DNA of 32,806 nt from assembly GCF_000332215.1 (NCBI RefSeq), contig NZ_ALWB01000030.1, positions 1 through 32,806 of the forward strand, written 5' to 3'. Origin of the DNA: Pseudanabaena biceps PCC 7429 (GTDB taxonomy: Bacteria > Cyanobacteriota > Cyanobacteriia > Pseudanabaenales > Pseudanabaenaceae). Shown here in pieces: positions 1-7,623 of this stretch. The translations under genes were made by a program, and so were the position numbers. Every line of letters begins with the position of its first letter. Positions within the stretch are counted from its first letter, which is position 1. The notes under the pieces were generated by a model. That model worked only from the letters and a program-made list of their open reading frames with translations, made no database searches and had not been told where the DNA came from.

Positions 1-49
1 TTAATCTGTAACAACCATCTAGATATTTTCCCTCATCCTTTCCTTTTTA

Positions 50-120
50 GGACTACCCCTGACTTAAGTGAATATCGCTATAATTCATTGAGGTGCTGGC
101 TCACTTCAGTGAATTGGTAT
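50..120. repeat. Partial family B end plus family E palindrome
   Basis: The 169 bases before the first gene hold no ORF. Positions 57-70 contain the motif CCTGACTTAAGTG that bounds the family B hairpins elsewhere in the window (near 20600 and 32155). Positions 82-120 form an imperfect palindrome, attcattgaggtg pairing with cacttcagtgaat. It recurs inverted at 5852-5890 with 3 differences in 39 bases. The promoter of bvdR should lie here, but no convincing -35/-10 pair was identified. Confidence 0.6.
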
Positions 121-169
121 AAGCTCAAGATGGCTAATTCCAAGCTGCCCATACGTCTAATCTTCAATC

Positions 170-1174
170 ATGACCAGTTCTTCTTCTATTTATCAGAAAT
201 TTCCTCAACCTCTGCGGGTTGGCATTGTTGGCTCAGGCTTTGTGGCTAGGTTACGGGCTGAAATCTTGAGTCAAGATTCGCGCATTGCCCTAACTGCGAT
301 CGCGGGTACACCTGAAAAAGCAGGAGCGATCGCGCAGGATTTGGCGATTCCCCACATATATCAATATTGGTCTGAACTGGTCATGCGTCCCGATCTTGAC
401 TTGGTGGTGATCTGTAATGTCAATCGCGATCATGGGGCAGTAGTCGGACAGGCTTTGCGATCGGGCAAACATGTGATTGTGGAATATCCTCTATCCTTTC
501 ATCTCGCAGAGGCAGAAGAATTAGTCAATTTGGCCCAACAGCAGAATTTGTTGTTACATGTCGAGCATATTGAGCTACTGGGTGGTGTACATCAATTGGT
601 AGTGGAGCATTTAGCAAAGATTGGCAATCCTTTTTACGCACGATATTCCACCAAAAGTCCGCAGCACCCCGTACCCGACAAATGGACCTATAAACCCGAC
701 CTATTTGGGTTCCCTCTGACAGCAGCCGTATCGCGTCTAAATCGAATCATCGTTCTCTTTGGGAAGGTAAAGGCTGTTACCTGTCAGTTACGCTATAGTG
801 GCGATCATTTGCCCCATCATTTTACATCCTGTGTTTGTAACGCTCAACTTCAGTTTGAGAATGGCGTGCTTGCTGATGTTAGCTATAGCAAAGGCGAAAA
901 TTTCTGGCAGCCAGAGCGGATTATGGAATTACAGGGTAGCGAAGGCGCGATTATCTTTTCGGGAGACAAGGGCAAGTTAATTTCGGCGGCAGGAGAAAGG
1001 GAACTTGATGCAGGCTCCACCAGAGGGTTGTTTAAAAAAGATACAGAAAATGTTCTTTCCCATCTATTCGATGGGACACCGCTATATACTAGCCATGACA
1101 GCATTCTCCATGCGCTGGCTATTGCCAATGCTGCCGAAAAGTCAGCCCTAAGCAATCAAACCGTTATGCTTTAG
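170..1174 (+). CDS. bvdR: Biliverdin reductase (Gfo/Idh/MocA fold)
   Basis: Predicted NAD(P)H-dependent reductase converting biliverdin IXalpha to bilirubin in the cytoplasm, linked in cyanobacteria to phycobilin and heme turnover. The 334-residue length fits the family. An N-terminal Rossmann fold begins at about residue 16 with the dinucleotide motif GSGFVA (21-26). The central segment LLHVEHIELLGGVHQ and the later stretches KIGNPFYARYST and GSTRGLF closely match remembered cyanobacterial BvdR sequence, which separates it from generic Gfo/Idh sugar dehydrogenases. The ATG at 170 was taken; no strong Shine-Dalgarno precedes it. The next gene starts 13 bp after the stop, so the two are probably co-transcribed. 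The assignment rests on recalled family sequence rather than a search. Confidence 0.88.
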   Translation: MTSSSSIYQKFPQPLRVGIVGSGFVARLRAEILSQDSRIALTAIAGTPEKAGAIAQDLAIPHIYQYWSELVMRPDLDLVVICNVNRDHGAVVGQALRSGKHVIVEYPLSFHLAEAEELVNLAQQQNLLLHVEHIELLGGVHQLVVEHLAKIGNPFYARYSTKSPQHPVPDKWTYKPDLFGFPLTAAVSRLNRIIVLFGKVKAVTCQLRYSGDHLPHHFTSCVCNAQLQFENGVLADVSYSKGENFWQPERIMELQGSEGAIIFSGDKGKLISAAGERELDAGSTRGLFKKDTENVLSHLFDGTPLYTSHDSILHALAIANAAEKSALSNQTVML

Positions 1175-1187
1175 ACAATATAAAATT

Positions 1188-3461
1188 ATGGCTGACTCGA
1201 CATCCTCCGAAACAGCGATCGCCAATTCCCTCGGTAGCCCAAAGCCAGAAATGGGCGGAGGTTTGCCCGTGATTGGCTATTGGGCGGAGAAGACTCTCGA
1301 TCTGAAGGGAGGGCTCTTATGGAAAACCCTGTTACATAAAAGTGCTTGCCTATCCTGCGCTTGGGGAACGGGCGGACAAAAGGGGGGATTTCAGAATGAG
1401 GATGAGGAAAATTTACAGCGCTGTGCCAAGAGTGTTGAAGCGATCGCTTCAGAATTAATGGAAGCCATTCCCCCCCATTTTTTTGAGAGGTTTACCTTAG
1501 CAGAACTACAAAATCTTAATTCAATGGAAGCCGATCGCCTCGGTCGATTGAGTTTTCCTGTTATTAAACGTGCTCATCGCGATCGCTATGAAAGGATCTC
1601 ATGGGATGAGGTCTATGAAATTGTTGTCCGCGCCTTTCAAAAATCTCCTGAGCGCCTCGCCTCCTATAGCTCAGGGCGATCGTCTAACGAAGCCGCTTAC
1701 CTATTGCAACTGCTAATGCGATCGCTAGGTTCTAATAACCTAGCGGATTGCTCCGATCTTTGTCATGCCCCCTCAACGGTGGGATTAAATCAGGTATTTG
1801 GTTCTGGCACTTCCATGGTCAGTCTTGGAGATTTAAAGCAGAGTGATTGCATTGTATTAATTGGCTCCAATGCCCCTGCCAACCATCCGCGTTTGATGAA
1901 TGAATTGATTAAACTCCGCGATCGCGGTGGCAAGATCATCATCGTCAATCCTCTGATCGAAATTGGGCTAGTTAAATTTGCATCGCCCGCCTATCCGATT
2001 AAATCTTTGCTCAAGGGTTCCGACATTGCTTCCCATTACATTCAGCCAATATCGGGAAGCGATACGGCGGTTTTTCTGGGAATTCAGAAGGTTCTGCTGG
2101 AGAATAATTGGATTGATTATGATTTCCTGCGGCAATATACGGAGGAATGGGAAGAGGTAATCGCACAGGTACAATCTCTGGCTTGGGAGGACATTATTCG
2201 TACCTGCGGAGTCTCTCGCGAAGAATTGGAAATTGCCGCTGAAATGATTGGCACTTCGCAAAGGGTTGTTTTTGCTTGGGCTATGGGAATCACCCAGCAT
2301 TCCAATGCCGTAGATAATATTTTTAGTATCACTAATACGGCGCTTTTAACAGGCAATGTGGGTAAGGAAGGGGCAGGGACGATGCCAATTCGCGGACATT
2401 CTAACGTACAGGGATTTGGCTCGATGGGCGTAACGATTCGGCTCAAAGAGGAGATTATGCAAGCCCTAGAGAAGTTGCTACAGCGATCGCTCAGTCGAAA
2501 AATGGGCTACGACACTCGCGCTTTGATAGAGGCAAGTGATCGCTCGGAAATTGATACCCTGCTCTGTCTCGGCGGCAATATCTACGCTGCAAATCCCAAT
2601 CTCACCCAAGCCAAATGCGCCCTCGGCAAGATCGAAACGATTATTTATATTTCCACCAAGCCCAATCTCGGACATTTTCACGGACTCGCCCAAAAGGATA
2701 CATTAATCCTGCCTGTCTTTGCCCGCTTTGAAAATCCCCATAAAACTACTACCGAGTCAGGAAATAATTTCGTGCGGCTCAATGATGAAGGTGCATCCCA
2801 CCTCAGCCAAAAGGAAGGAACCGAATTGATTTCAGAAGTCGAGCTTCTGGCGGAACTTGCCGATCGCCTCCATGGTAATGATGTAATTAACTGGCGATCG
2901 CTGCAAGATCCCCAATATGTGCGGCAACTCATCGCCCAGACAATCCCCAACTACGAAAAAATCGGAGAAATTGATGCGACCAATCAAGAATTTACAATCC
3001 CCGATCGCATCTTCCATACGCCTAAATTCCCGACTCCATCGGGAAAAGCCAAAATGTTTGTAACGCCTTTGCCCCAGCTAGAATTACCTGATATTGCCAG
3101 CTTTGACCTTCCCACAGATACTGCTCAAGTGATCGTCCTTGTTCTCGGTACGGGACGCAGCTATTCTCAACACAACACCGTTGTCTATAAAGATGGTGAC
3201 TATTATCGCGGAATGCCCCATCGCAATTGCATTTTGATGAATCCGATGGATGGCGATCGCGCAGGCTTTCAAGAACATCAACGAGTTACGGTCAAGGGCA
3301 ACGCTGGCAAAATGGAGCAGGTAGAAATCATCTACGGACAAATCCGTGAAGGCTCGGCACTGATGTTTTATCCCGAAGTTAATACAATTTTTAGCGTTCC
3401 TATTGATGAGCGCTGTGGCACGCCAGCCTTTAAGCGAGTGCCCGTAGCTGTATATAGCTAG
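1188..3461 (+). CDS. Molybdopterin oxidoreductase, FdhF/YdeP family
   Basis: A 757-residue member of the formate-dehydrogenase-like molybdopterin superfamily. Near the N terminus C54-x2-C57 (ACLSCAWG) and C79 could ligate a [4Fe-4S] cluster. The motif LCHAPSTVGL places C192 where FdhF carries its selenocysteine molybdenum ligand, so this is probably a Cys-type enzyme. Later segments with the typical superfamily look include GNVGKEGAGTMPIRGHSNVQG, and a C-terminal molydopterin-binding domain covers roughly residues 640-757. No signal peptide is seen, so it is probably cytoplasmic. The substrate is unknown: YdeP-type proteins are often labelled formate dehydrogenase without proof. It lies 13 bp after bvdR, and no partner subunit is present in the window. 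A pair of hairpins follows the stop. Confidence 0.85.
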   Translation: MADSTSSETAIANSLGSPKPEMGGGLPVIGYWAEKTLDLKGGLLWKTLLHKSACLSCAWGTGGQKGGFQNEDEENLQRCAKSVEAIASELMEAIPPHFFERFTLAELQNLNSMEADRLGRLSFPVIKRAHRDRYERISWDEVYEIVVRAFQKSPERLASYSSGRSSNEAAYLLQLLMRSLGSNNLADCSDLCHAPSTVGLNQVFGSGTSMVSLGDLKQSDCIVLIGSNAPANHPRLMNELIKLRDRGGKIIIVNPLIEIGLVKFASPAYPIKSLLKGSDIASHYIQPISGSDTAVFLGIQKVLLENNWIDYDFLRQYTEEWEEVIAQVQSLAWEDIIRTCGVSREELEIAAEMIGTSQRVVFAWAMGITQHSNAVDNIFSITNTALLTGNVGKEGAGTMPIRGHSNVQGFGSMGVTIRLKEEIMQALEKLLQRSLSRKMGYDTRALIEASDRSEIDTLLCLGGNIYAANPNLTQAKCALGKIETIIYISTKPNLGHFHGLAQKDTLILPVFARFENPHKTTTESGNNFVRLNDEGASHLSQKEGTELISEVELLAELADRLHGNDVINWRSLQDPQYVRQLIAQTIPNYEKIGEIDATNQEFTIPDRIFHTPKFPTPSGKAKMFVTPLPQLELPDIASFDLPTDTAQVIVLVLGTGRSYSQHNTVVYKDGDYYRGMPHRNCILMNPMDGDRAGFQEHQRVTVKGNAGKMEQVEIIYGQIREGSALMFYPEVNTIFSVPIDERCGTPAFKRVPVAVYS

Positions 3462-3463
3462 CT

Positions 3464-3496
3464 AGAGGATGGTGGCGCTTTGCACCACCATCCTCT
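3464..3496. terminator. Hairpin after the Mo-oxidoreductase gene
   Basis: A 12-bp perfect stem (agaggatggtgg with ccaccatcctct) around a 9-base loop begins 2 bp after the stop codon at 3461. Its place between convergent genes suggests transcription termination. There is no clear T tract. Confidence 0.6.
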
Positions 3497-3508
3497 ACTG
3501 GGGTTTGC

Positions 3509-3545
3509 GGTTAAAGAAGTAGCGTCCAGCGCTACTTCTTTAACC
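3509..3545. terminator. Hairpin between convergent genes
   Basis: A 16-bp perfect stem (ggttaaagaagtagcg with its complement at 3530-3545) and a 5-base loop abut the stop codon of the minus-strand gene at 3546. With the previous hairpin it fills the 84-bp convergent spacer, so it probably serves as a terminator, possibly in both directions. Confidence 0.6.
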
Positions 3546-4028
3546 CTACTTGAGCCATTCTTCGAGGCTATTGGTTAATTTGCCTGTAATTTGTGCCGTA
3601 AGGCGATCGCGTTTTTGTTTTTGCTGCCACTTTTGGAATTGTTTTTGGTATTCTTCGCTTTCAGTTTGATAGGTTACCCATGCATCTAATGCCACCGCTA
3701 AGCCCCAAAACAATAGCGGATAGATTGCCCACCCAATTTTTCCTGATGTGAAAAAATTTAATGCTACTAAGAAGGAATTCACGATCGCATATTTTAAGAG
3801 GTTTGATTGAAATGATTTCTTTTTATATTTATCAAACTCTCCATACTCTTGGCGGACGACTTGGGTTGATTGCCATTCCTGCACGGATGCTAAGAAATCG
3901 GCTTCACTAATGCCCATATCGGAAGCAATCTCATATACCTGCTGTTTCGTCAGACTTTGACCATTAGTTCTTTTGGCTAGGGCATAGCGGAGAATCTGAT
4001 CGACTTGCTCTTCTGAATAAGTTTCCAT
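3546..4028 (-). CDS. Small 2TM-domain membrane protein
   Basis: Predicted inner-membrane protein of unknown function, 160 residues from the chosen start. The N-terminal half is charged and helical. Two hydrophobic segments (about YAIVNSFLVALNFF and AIYPLLFWGLAVALD) are separated by a short turn, then a Lys/Gln-rich tail runs to the C terminus. This layout matches the 2TM-domain family. An in-frame ATG at 4049 would add seven residues. METYSEEQVDQIL (4028) was preferred because it resembles the usual start of cyanobacterial relatives and has GGAGG upstream, although that spacing of about 14 bases is long. No functional neighbour is apparent: it converges on the Mo-oxidoreductase and is separated from idi by a family A repeat. 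Confidence 0.75.
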   Translation of the reverse strand: METYSEEQVDQILRYALAKRTNGQSLTKQQVYEIASDMGISEADFLASVQEWQSTQVVRQEYGEFDKYKKKSFQSNLLKYAIVNSFLVALNFFTSGKIGWAIYPLLFWGLAVALDAWVTYQTESEEYQKQFQKWQQKQKRDRLTAQITGKLTNSLEEWLK

Positions 4029-4069
4029 ATGTTCTTCTATTACCTCCATTACATTAGTTAAGCATTAAT

Positions 4070-4171
4070 AAGTAGTTCGGCATAATTAAAAACCAAAACC
4101 AGAGAGCATACCGCCCGCGCAGCGGGCGGTATGCTCTTCTTGGTTTTAAGTTTACTTATGCCTAGCTACTT
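4070..4171. repeat. Family A palindromic element, copy 1 (MITE-like)
   Basis: A 102-bp element whose ends are imperfect inverted repeats, AAGTAGTTCGGCATAA on the left and TTATGCCTAGCTACTT on the right. The centre is a strong hairpin (gagcataccgcccg with its complement). The 12-base string agttaagcatta occurs immediately outside both ends (4056-4067 and 4172-4183), which looks like a target-site duplication. Further copies lie at 16982, 21494 and 31136, with divergent or composite forms at 5749, 5900 and 14002. Confidence 0.8.
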
Positions 4172-4249
4172 AGTTAAGCATTATAGTTAAATCACCCTTG
4201 AAGTAGCTAAACGAAAGCAAGGTTTACTTAGGACATAAAACGCCAATGC

Positions 4250-4792
4250 TTACTGTATGGCAGTAATAAAGCGATCGCAGCAGTCGCGAAGCCAATAGGT
4301 ATAGGCTTGGGGATTTTTGAGAAGATCGGCTTGTAAAATTTTTAAATCTATCCATTTCCAATCTTCGGCTTCTTCAGGATTGAGAATTGGTTCGCGATCG
4401 CTATAGCCGACAAACACATGGTCAAATTCATGCTCTGTTAGATCATTATCTAGTTGAGCGTGATAGACAAAACTAAATATTTCCCGCAACTCACAGTCAA
4501 AGCCCATTTCTTCTTGCAAACGTCGGTGGGCAGCCAGCACAGTTGTCTCTTCATGACGGGGGTGACTGCAACAGGTATTTGTCCAGAGTCCTCCCGAGTG
4601 ATATTTATGTTGGGCGCGTTTTTGTAATAAAAGTTGTCCCTGAGAGTTCAACACAAAAACCGAAAAGGCTCGGTGTAATAAACCATCGCGATGAGCCTGT
4701 AATTTTTCTGCAACCCCAATTTGGCGATCGTTAATATCTACTAAGACAACTTTTTCTTCCAACTTTGTAGCCGCTTGCAGCCCTGTACTCAT
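4250..4792 (-). CDS. idi: Isopentenyl-diphosphate delta-isomerase, type I
   Basis: Interconverts isopentenyl and dimethylallyl diphosphate, the step that balances precursors for carotenoids, phytol and quinones; soluble and cytoplasmic. The 180-residue protein is a Nudix-fold type I enzyme. WTNTCCSHPRHEE (about 70-82) contains the catalytic Cys (C75 by alignment with E. coli C67), and RLQEEMGF (91-98) is the Nudix helix. TEHEFDHVF (about 119-127) supplies the glutamates that bind metal and protonate the substrate. The ATG at 4792 fits the usual family length. Many cyanobacteria instead encode the unrelated FMN-dependent type II enzyme, so a type I gene here is notable. It stands alone, with repeat-rich spacers on both sides. 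Confidence 0.92.
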   Translation of the reverse strand: MSTGLQAATKLEEKVVLVDINDRQIGVAEKLQAHRDGLLHRAFSVFVLNSQGQLLLQKRAQHKYHSGGLWTNTCCSHPRHEETTVLAAHRRLQEEMGFDCELREIFSFVYHAQLDNDLTEHEFDHVFVGYSDREPILNPEEAEDWKWIDLKILQADLLKNPQAYTYWLRDCCDRFITAIQ

Positions 4793-4910
4793 GATATTTA
4801 CAAATAATTACAAATGATATTTACAATAATTAAAGAGTAAAAACATATTAAAAACCTTATTTAGCAAGGCTCCTAACATATTATCTGGTTTTGATGCAGA
4901 AAGTAGTGTT

Positions 4911-4957
4911 AAAAGGTAGGGATGGGCGGCGCTAAGCGCCGCCCATCCCTACCTTTT
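4911..4957. terminator. Strong hairpin with T tract
   Basis: A stem of about 22 bp runs from aaaaggtagggatgggcggc to its complement, which ends in cctttt followed by further T residues. It lies between the divergent genes idi and the CAP protein, so it terminates neither in an obvious way. It may be another mobile palindrome. Confidence 0.55.
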
Positions 4958-4994
4958 TTAGCAATACCCAGAAAGTAATAGGCGATCGCCTCAT

Positions 4995-5105
4995 TAATTG
5001 GCTAGGCATAATTACAGCAATTAACGATCAAACCCGTAAAGTTGCCTCCCGAAGGGAGGCAACTTTACGGGTTTGGGCAATTTATTTTGCGCAAGTAGTT
5101 AGATT
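4995..5105. repeat. Palindromic repeat with family A-like left end
   Basis: A perfect 22-bp stem (5029-5050 with 5054-5075, loop gaa) lies between a left arm containing GGCTAGGCATAATT and a right arm containing tttattttgcgcaagtagtta. The right arm, read in reverse, resembles the arm at about 20388-20405 (gcttgcgcaaaataaatt), which carries a different hairpin core. The rest of the 363-bp gap 4793-5155 shows no gene; it should hold the two divergent promoters. Confidence 0.6.
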
Positions 5106-5155
5106 TAACATTGGGAGACTAGAATATTATTCGATCAGTTTAGGTATTTCATAAA

Positions 5156-5734
5156 ATGTTCATCAACAAGCAGCTATTTATCGGTTTAGCATTAACCAGC
5201 TTGACTATTGGGCTGGGTACTAACCATGATTCCGTATCGGCTCAAACGGTTAATTTAAGTACTTTACGCAGTACGTCTCTCTCCAAACACAATACCTATC
5301 GCAGTATCCATCGTAGTCCTGCGATGTCTCTCAATAACTCCGTGAATAGCACAGCGCAAGCTTGGGCAGATAATCTAGCGGCTACGGGAACATTTGCCCA
5401 TAGTTCTTCCGCTCAGAGAAACGGGGCTGGGGAAAATCTGTATGTCTACTACACCACAGCCCCTTCGATCGCTTCAGATACCCTCGCCAAGAATGCGATC
5501 GACTCTTGGTATAACGAGGTGAAACTTTATAACTATGCCGCTCCTGGATTTTCCTCAGCGACTGGTCACTTTACGCAGGTGGTATGGAAGGGCAGTACCA
5601 AACTAGGCTGTGGTGCATCTAAGGGAACGAAAACACTTAATGGCACTAGGTATAACGCTTTTTATGTAGTTTGCCAGTACAGTCCTGCGGGAAATGTCAT
5701 GGGGCAGTTTCCTGCAAATGTGTTAAAGCCTTAA
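5156..5734 (+). CDS. Secreted CAP/SCP-domain protein
   Basis: Predicted exported protein of the CAP (SCP/PR-1/CRISP) superfamily, 192 residues. The N terminus has a signal peptide: Lys-containing start, hydrophobic LFIGLALTSLTIGLG, and a likely cleavage after VSA near residue 29. The mature CAP domain includes HNTYRSIHRSPAMSLN, FAHSSSAQRNGAGENLY with a conserved His and Glu, the signature GHFTQVVWKGSTKLGCG, and YVVCQYSPAGNVMG at the end. Bacterial CAP proteins are generally secreted or periplasmic, but their activity is mostly unknown, so no substrate is assigned. The ATG at 5156 gives a well-formed signal peptide. It appears to be monocistronic. Confidence 0.9.
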   Translation: MFINKQLFIGLALTSLTIGLGTNHDSVSAQTVNLSTLRSTSLSKHNTYRSIHRSPAMSLNNSVNSTAQAWADNLAATGTFAHSSSAQRNGAGENLYVYYTTAPSIASDTLAKNAIDSWYNEVKLYNYAAPGFSSATGHFTQVVWKGSTKLGCGASKGTKTLNGTRYNAFYVVCQYSPAGNVMGQFPANVLKP

Positions 5735-5748
5735 AAAAGTGCTCTGCT

Positions 5749-5850
5749 AAATGGCTAGGCGCAATTAAATGTAAAACCCTAAAACCTGTGGCGGACGCGT
5801 AGCGATCGCCGCAGGTTTTAGTTCAGGATTTTAACTATGCTGAGGTACTT
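5749..5850. repeat. Divergent family A-like palindrome
   Basis: About 102 bp, the same size as family A copies 1 and 3. The left end ATGGCTAGGCGCAATTAAA and the right end AACTATGCTGAGGTACTT are weak inverted repeats related to family A ends. The core hairpin differs: ctaaaacctg...gcg pairs with cgc...caggttttag at 5779-5821. It lies 15 bp after the CAP gene stop and could terminate it. Confidence 0.5.
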
Positions 5851-5851
5851 A

Positions 5852-5890
5852 ATACCAATTCACTGAAGTGAGCCAACACTTCAATAAATT
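5852..5890. repeat. Family E palindrome, inverted copy
   Basis: This 39-bp stretch is the reverse complement of 82-120 with three mismatches. It is itself nearly palindromic (attcactgaagtg with cacttcaataaat). It sits directly between two family A-type elements. Confidence 0.6.
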
Positions 5891-5899
5891 AAAAAATAT

Positions 5900-6035
5900 A
5901 AGTAGCTAGGTAGAATTAAAAACCAAAACCAGAGAGCATACCGCCCGCTACGCGGGCGGTATGCTCTTCTAGGCATAAGTAAACTTAAAACCCAAAAAAC
6001 TGTAGCGCACGCGCAGCGTGCGCTACAGTTTTTGG
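5900..6035. repeat. Composite family A element overlapping the glcF stop
   Basis: The left part (from 5900) is a family A left arm and core hairpin, ending at about 5969. Instead of the expected right arm, the sequence continues with CTAGGCATAAGTAAACTT, the left arm seen in the opposite-orientation copies. A second hairpin follows (aaaaactgtagcgcacgc with its complement, about 5995-6033). The glcF stop codon (6023-6025) lies inside this second hairpin. This looks like one element inserted into, or recombined with, another. Confidence 0.7.
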
Positions 6036-7390
6036 CCGCGAATGGAATAGTCCAGCAGTTCCATGGGATGCATGAGTGGAGTATTTTTATTTTGCAATTT
6101 TAAATGTTTGCGAATTTGGGTAATGCAGCCAACATTGGCGGAAGCAATTAACTGAGCGCCAGTATCGGTGAGGTTCGTTACTTTCATTTCTCCTAACTCA
6201 TGCCCGACCTCAGGTTGCAAGATGTTATAAATTCCCGCACTACCACAACAAAGAGCCGCATCAATGGATTCCCTTAGCTGAACATTCGGAATTTGGCGTA
6301 GCAAACGACGGGGCTCAAGACTGATTTTTTGCCCGTGCAGCATATGGCAGGCATCTTGATAGGCGATCGTTAAGGGGCGATCCTGCAAAGGGGATAGCTT
6401 GGCAGTGAGCCCAACGCGATCGAGAAATTCCTGTACGTCTTTTACTTTCTGCGAAAATAGCGCTGCTTTGGCGGCATAATCTGGATCGTTTTTTAAAATA
6501 TGACCGTATTCCTTGAGAGTATGTCCGCAACCCGATGCGTTCACCAATATTGCGTCGAGATTTAAATCGGCAAAAGCATCGATAGTTTGTTTAGCAAGTT
6601 CTAAGGTTTGCGCTTCCTGACCTTGGTGATGGGACAAAGCCCCACAACAACCTTGCAGTTTCGGGACTACCACTTCACAACCATTTGCCGTTAACACCCG
6701 CACCGTGGCATTATTCACCTCTGGCAAAAATACCCGTTGCACGCATCCCAATAACATGCCTACGCGATAGCGCTTTTCACCTTTTGCCGCAATAACTTCA
6801 GGAAAATTATCTTGAAATGATTGGGCAGTGAGGTTGGGCAGGAGCGATTCCATCGCTAAAATCTGCTTGGGCAATAGTTTTTCTAGCCAACCGAGCGATC
6901 GCTGTAATTTTTGTAAACCTAGTTTTTGATAAGCCAAGAGGGGCGCAAGCAAAACCCTGAGCCTTTTGGGATAGGGAAAAGTGGCAAAAATAAATTTTCG
7001 TAATAATTGCTCAGGTAGCGATCGCCTATGATTTCTTTCCGTTTGGGCGCGTGTTGCTTCGATGAGTTGGTCGTACTCCACGCCCGAAGGACAGGTAGTG
7101 ACACAGGCCAAACATCCCAAACAGGAATCAAAATGCTGGGCGATCGCTGGAGAAAGAGGGATCTCACCCTCATTAATACCATCCATTAAATAGATGCGTC
7201 CCCTTGGAGAATCAGTCTCTTTGCCAATGACGCGATAGCTCGGACAGGTAGACAAGCAAAAGCCACAATGAACACAGGCATCAATTAATTGCGGATTGGG
7301 TGGATTTTTGCTATCAAAGGCTGGAAACAGAGAATCGCTCCTCAAGTCAGTATTTCGGTTCTCAGAGTTTGGCTGGTCGGGAACTTGCAT
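6023..7390 (-). CDS. glcF: Glycolate dehydrogenase iron-sulfur subunit GlcF
   Basis: Electron-transfer subunit of glycolate dehydrogenase, which oxidises photorespiratory glycolate to glyoxylate together with flavin subunits GlcD and GlcE. The 455-residue protein has two ferredoxin-type [4Fe-4S] motifs: C39-x2-C42-x2-C45-x3-CP, and C90-x2-C93-x2-C96-x3-CP. Two CCG-type modules follow (LQGCCGALSHHQG and ALCCGSAGIYN), as in GlcF and heterodisulfide reductase subunit B. MQVPDQPN at 7390 was chosen; an in-frame ATG at 7456 would add 22 residues translated from a 12-bp tandem repeat and hairpin DNA. glcE lies upstream on the same strand, 233 bp away. The last codons and stop fall inside a repeat hairpin. 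Confidence 0.92.
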   Translation of the reverse strand: MQVPDQPNSENRNTDLRSDSLFPAFDSKNPPNPQLIDACVHCGFCLSTCPSYRVIGKETDSPRGRIYLMDGINEGEIPLSPAIAQHFDSCLGCLACVTTCPSGVEYDQLIEATRAQTERNHRRSLPEQLLRKFIFATFPYPKRLRVLLAPLLAYQKLGLQKLQRSLGWLEKLLPKQILAMESLLPNLTAQSFQDNFPEVIAAKGEKRYRVGMLLGCVQRVFLPEVNNATVRVLTANGCEVVVPKLQGCCGALSHHQGQEAQTLELAKQTIDAFADLNLDAILVNASGCGHTLKEYGHILKNDPDYAAKAALFSQKVKDVQEFLDRVGLTAKLSPLQDRPLTIAYQDACHMLHGQKISLEPRRLLRQIPNVQLRESIDAALCCGSAGIYNILQPEVGHELGEMKVTNLTDTGAQLIASANVGCITQIRKHLKLQNKNTPLMHPMELLDYSIRGQKL

Positions 7391-7420
7391 ATTTACTCGT
7401 GAATTTACTCGTGAATTTAC
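7391..7420. repeat. 12-bp tandem repeat upstream of glcF
   Basis: Two and a half units of atttactcgtga lie immediately upstream of the chosen glcF start, within the presumed leader of that gene. Confidence 0.6.
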
Positions 7421-7435
7421 AAAAGAAAGCTTGTA

Positions 7436-7528
7436 TAGCAAAATCCCAAAGCCCATTTATAGAGTTGTGGCGCGAAGCGCCACAACTCTATAAATGGGCT
7501 TTGATAAAGGTTTTTGGGGATTTTGCTA
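7436..7528. repeat. MITE-like palindrome between glcE and glcF
   Basis: The ends are inverted repeats TAGCAAAATCCC (7436-7447) and GGGATTTTGCTA (7517-7528). The core is a perfect 27-bp stem (7447-7473 with 7477-7503) with loop gaa and the inner sequence ggcgcgaagcgcc. The core resembles family B but the ends differ. It lies in the 233-bp gap of the glcE-glcF pair and may lower read-through or process the transcript. Confidence 0.7.
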
Positions 7529-7585
7529 GCATAACTCGATACCGCTATCGGTGGTGGATAAAGGAAGAAAACATTTGCTAAAAGT

Positions 7586-7618
7586 AAAAATAAGACAAAA
7601 ATAAGGCAAAAATAAGGT
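7586..7618. repeat. 11-bp tandem repeat after glcE
   Basis: Three units of aaaaataaggc (the first reads aaaaataagac) lie just downstream of the glcE stop, with a partial fourth unit. The A-runs recur roughly once per helical turn, so the DNA may be bent here. Confidence 0.6.
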
Positions 7619-7623
7619 AAAAA

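Noticed and set aside
883-1155. Minus-strand frame of 90 codons opposite bvdR
   Set aside because: It lies fully within a well-recognised gene on the other strand and shows no family resemblance. The same reasoning removed similar frames opposite the Mo-oxidoreductase, glcE, pheA, cyclase, kinase and kaiC genes.
4070-4171. Repeated hairpins as CRISPR repeats
   Set aside because: The copies are dispersed, occur in both orientations and have no regular spacers; no cas genes are present.
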